Origin: Euborellia annulipes
Taxonomy: Eukaryota; Arthropoda; Insecta; Dermaptera; Anisolabididae
Reading direction: 5' to 3'
DNA: 64,000 nucleotides
Assembly (NCBI GenBank): GCA_023213315.1
Contig: JAKCPI010005477.1
Span: forward strand, 94,060 to 158,059
In this document: piece by piece, positions 62,894 through 64,000 of the stretch
How the letters are laid out: every line of letters starts with the position of its first letter
Position numbering within the stretch: position 1 is the first letter of the stretch
The notes under the pieces: generated by a model
What the model saw: only the letters and a program-made list of their open reading frames with translations
What the model was told of the DNA's origin: nothing
Databases searched by the model: none
Made by a program: the position numbers and the translations under genes

Positions 62894-63400
62894 ATTAGAA
62901 GTGACAAAAAATAGACTACGTTCAAAACTGATGATTAATTGTATGTTGGATAAGAAAAGTTTGGACAAACAGACCCTAAATATTTAAATGAGGAAGGGGA
63001 GCGAGGACATAGAGCGGTTGTTCATTCTATAATAGAAACTATCGACGATGAAATATCGATAAACAAGAACACTCTTCGACTTAAAAAAAAAAAGTAGGAA
63101 AGAATTTACAGTAGTAAATTCAAAGGGTGGATTTTTTTGACATTAAACATTTTAATAGTAAATAAACATGAAAGATAATAAGTTGAAACAATAAAATAAA
63201 AAAACAAACAAACATTAAAATAAATTAAAATCTGCGTCGATTTAAGGGAGTAAGCATTCACTATCTGAAATAACCTAAAAACGGAACGTTTTAAAACCGG
63301 AAGTGCTAGGGACCAAAACGTATTTTTCGCTGAACCAGTTTTTTATGCTGAATACGTATATGTAATCATTATTTATCTACAACCTTTAGTTCAGGCCGTA
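62894..63400. other. Gene-free segment
   Basis: Nothing recognised. Confidence 0.4.
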
Positions 63401-63605
63401 ATTTTTGAGGCATCACCTCTATAAATATGCAGATAGTTATAGAAAAATAAGTTTCAGTACAATCTGAAGTGATTTAGTGATGAAAAACAGGGTTAAAATT
63501 TTAGAAAATCAAATTTTTTCAGTTTTTTTTAGCTTTGGACACCCCTAAAAATTTTTTACCATCCCTGAATCGCATATTTATGATATTCTGTAGTTCTTTA
63601 AGGCT
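63401..63605 (+). repeat. Dispersed repeat, family R3, copy 3
   Basis: AATATGCAGATAGTTATAG, AAGTTTCAGTACAATCTG, TTTAGCTTTGGACACCCCTA, CATCCCTGAATCG and GATATTCTGTAGTTCTTTA are collinear with copy 1 at 270-480. Confidence 0.6.
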
Positions 63606-64000
63606 CTGTTCTAGGATGCAATTGTCTTTGAGGAAATAAATAAAATTTATGCTACAAAATTTATTTCCAATCATAAAAATCGGGAAAATTTTAAATTCAT
63701 TTAATGCTGAACCCGAATAATCGGATTGAAAATATAAATTGACATTTCTACATTTTCCAAAAATGTTCTTCCAAGAGGAGGTGTTCTAAAATCTAGTAAA
63801 TAATACCTGTAAATTTGGATGTTAAAAAAAAGAAGGAAATTGCTTTTTGCATACTCCTTCATTGAGTTGTTAAATTTATTTAAATGAATGAATAAAAAAA
63901 AGTGAATAATTCAAATAGTCATGAACAGCCAATTAAATAATTGATTTATGAAACCTGAACCGATTATTCTTTAAATCATCTCTATATATATAAAGAGAGA
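63606..64000. other. Gene-free A/T-rich end of window
   Basis: Nothing recognised. The last bases (CTCTATATATATAAAGAGAG) may begin another HPE 3' end, cut off by the window edge. Confidence 0.35.

Noticed and set aside
1..64000. CRISPR arrays, bacterial operons, rRNA genes, viral or retroviral genes
   Set aside because: No evenly spaced short direct repeats with unique spacers, no Shine-Dalgarno-led gene runs, and no recognisable rRNA or reverse-transcriptase/integrase/capsid-type motifs in any frame.

Overview
Organism and overall character. The window is strongly A+T-rich, packed with poly-A/T runs, microsatellites and short non-autonomous transposable elements (TEs). It has no operons, no bacterial-type genes, and no open reading frame longer than about 130 codons. 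tRNA-derived SINE heads, hAT/PIF/pogo-like MITEs and GT-AG introns with pyrimidine tracts all point to an animal nuclear genome, most likely an invertebrate. An arthropod is plausible but nothing here proves it. No rRNA, functional tRNA, CRISPR array, viral gene or toxin gene was recognised.

Coding content is slight. The best candidate is the 3' end of a spliced gene at 20,200-21,056: an exon, a 21-nt microexon and a terminal exon, all in frame across good splice sites. It lies in a duplicated neighbourhood. The first exon has a decayed copy just upstream (19.77-19.99 kb). Two alternative or duplicated terminal exons lie downstream (21.93 and 22.71 kb). Parts of the region (17.0-17.2 and 20.5-21.7 kb) recur at 34.1-35.6 kb. 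Isolated candidate terminal exons sit at 30.2 kb and 53.2 kb. None of these proteins was recognised.

Repeats. The dominant repeat, here called HPE (hairpin-ended element), occurs in about 25 full or broken copies on both strands. A long hairpin built on TCTGGTGTGAC begins it and a palindromic GGTAAGAGAAAGT end closes it. Two long copies (43.1 and 54.9 kb) are nearly identical, suggesting recent movement. Other families are a GGACCC foldback (16.3, 24.5, 24.6, 34.4 kb), a 1.9-kb TA-flanked element (8.9 kb), CAGGT elements with 3-bp duplications (27.0, 53.8 kb), hAT-like MITEs with 8-bp duplications (14.4, 19.1, 28.9, 40.7 kb), a PIF-like MITE (14.46 kb), a pogo-like MITE (52.66 kb), tRNA-derived SINEs (0.6, 22.2, 28.2, 58.5, 59.2 kb) and several unnamed repeats.

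Most interesting system. At least seven unrelated-looking snap-back (inverted-repeat) elements carry, in one or both arms, the conserved core of a hammerhead ribozyme: CTGANGA, one spacer base, stem II, then GAAA, often followed by the palindrome ACGT. The element at 40.2 kb has an intact core on each strand and a perfect 14-bp target-site duplication; those at 29.0 and 61.3 kb have 16-bp and 12-bp duplications. Hammerheads with a very short helix III are known from Penelope-like retroelements and retrozymes, so these look like minimal mobile snap-back derivatives of such elements. Nested insertions (hAT inside HPE, ribozyme snap-back inside hAT; ribozyme snap-back and hAT inside another HPE) give a relative history of activity.

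Labels such as HPE are working names for this window. Coordinates of diverged repeats are approximate to about 10 bases unless target-site duplications fix them.
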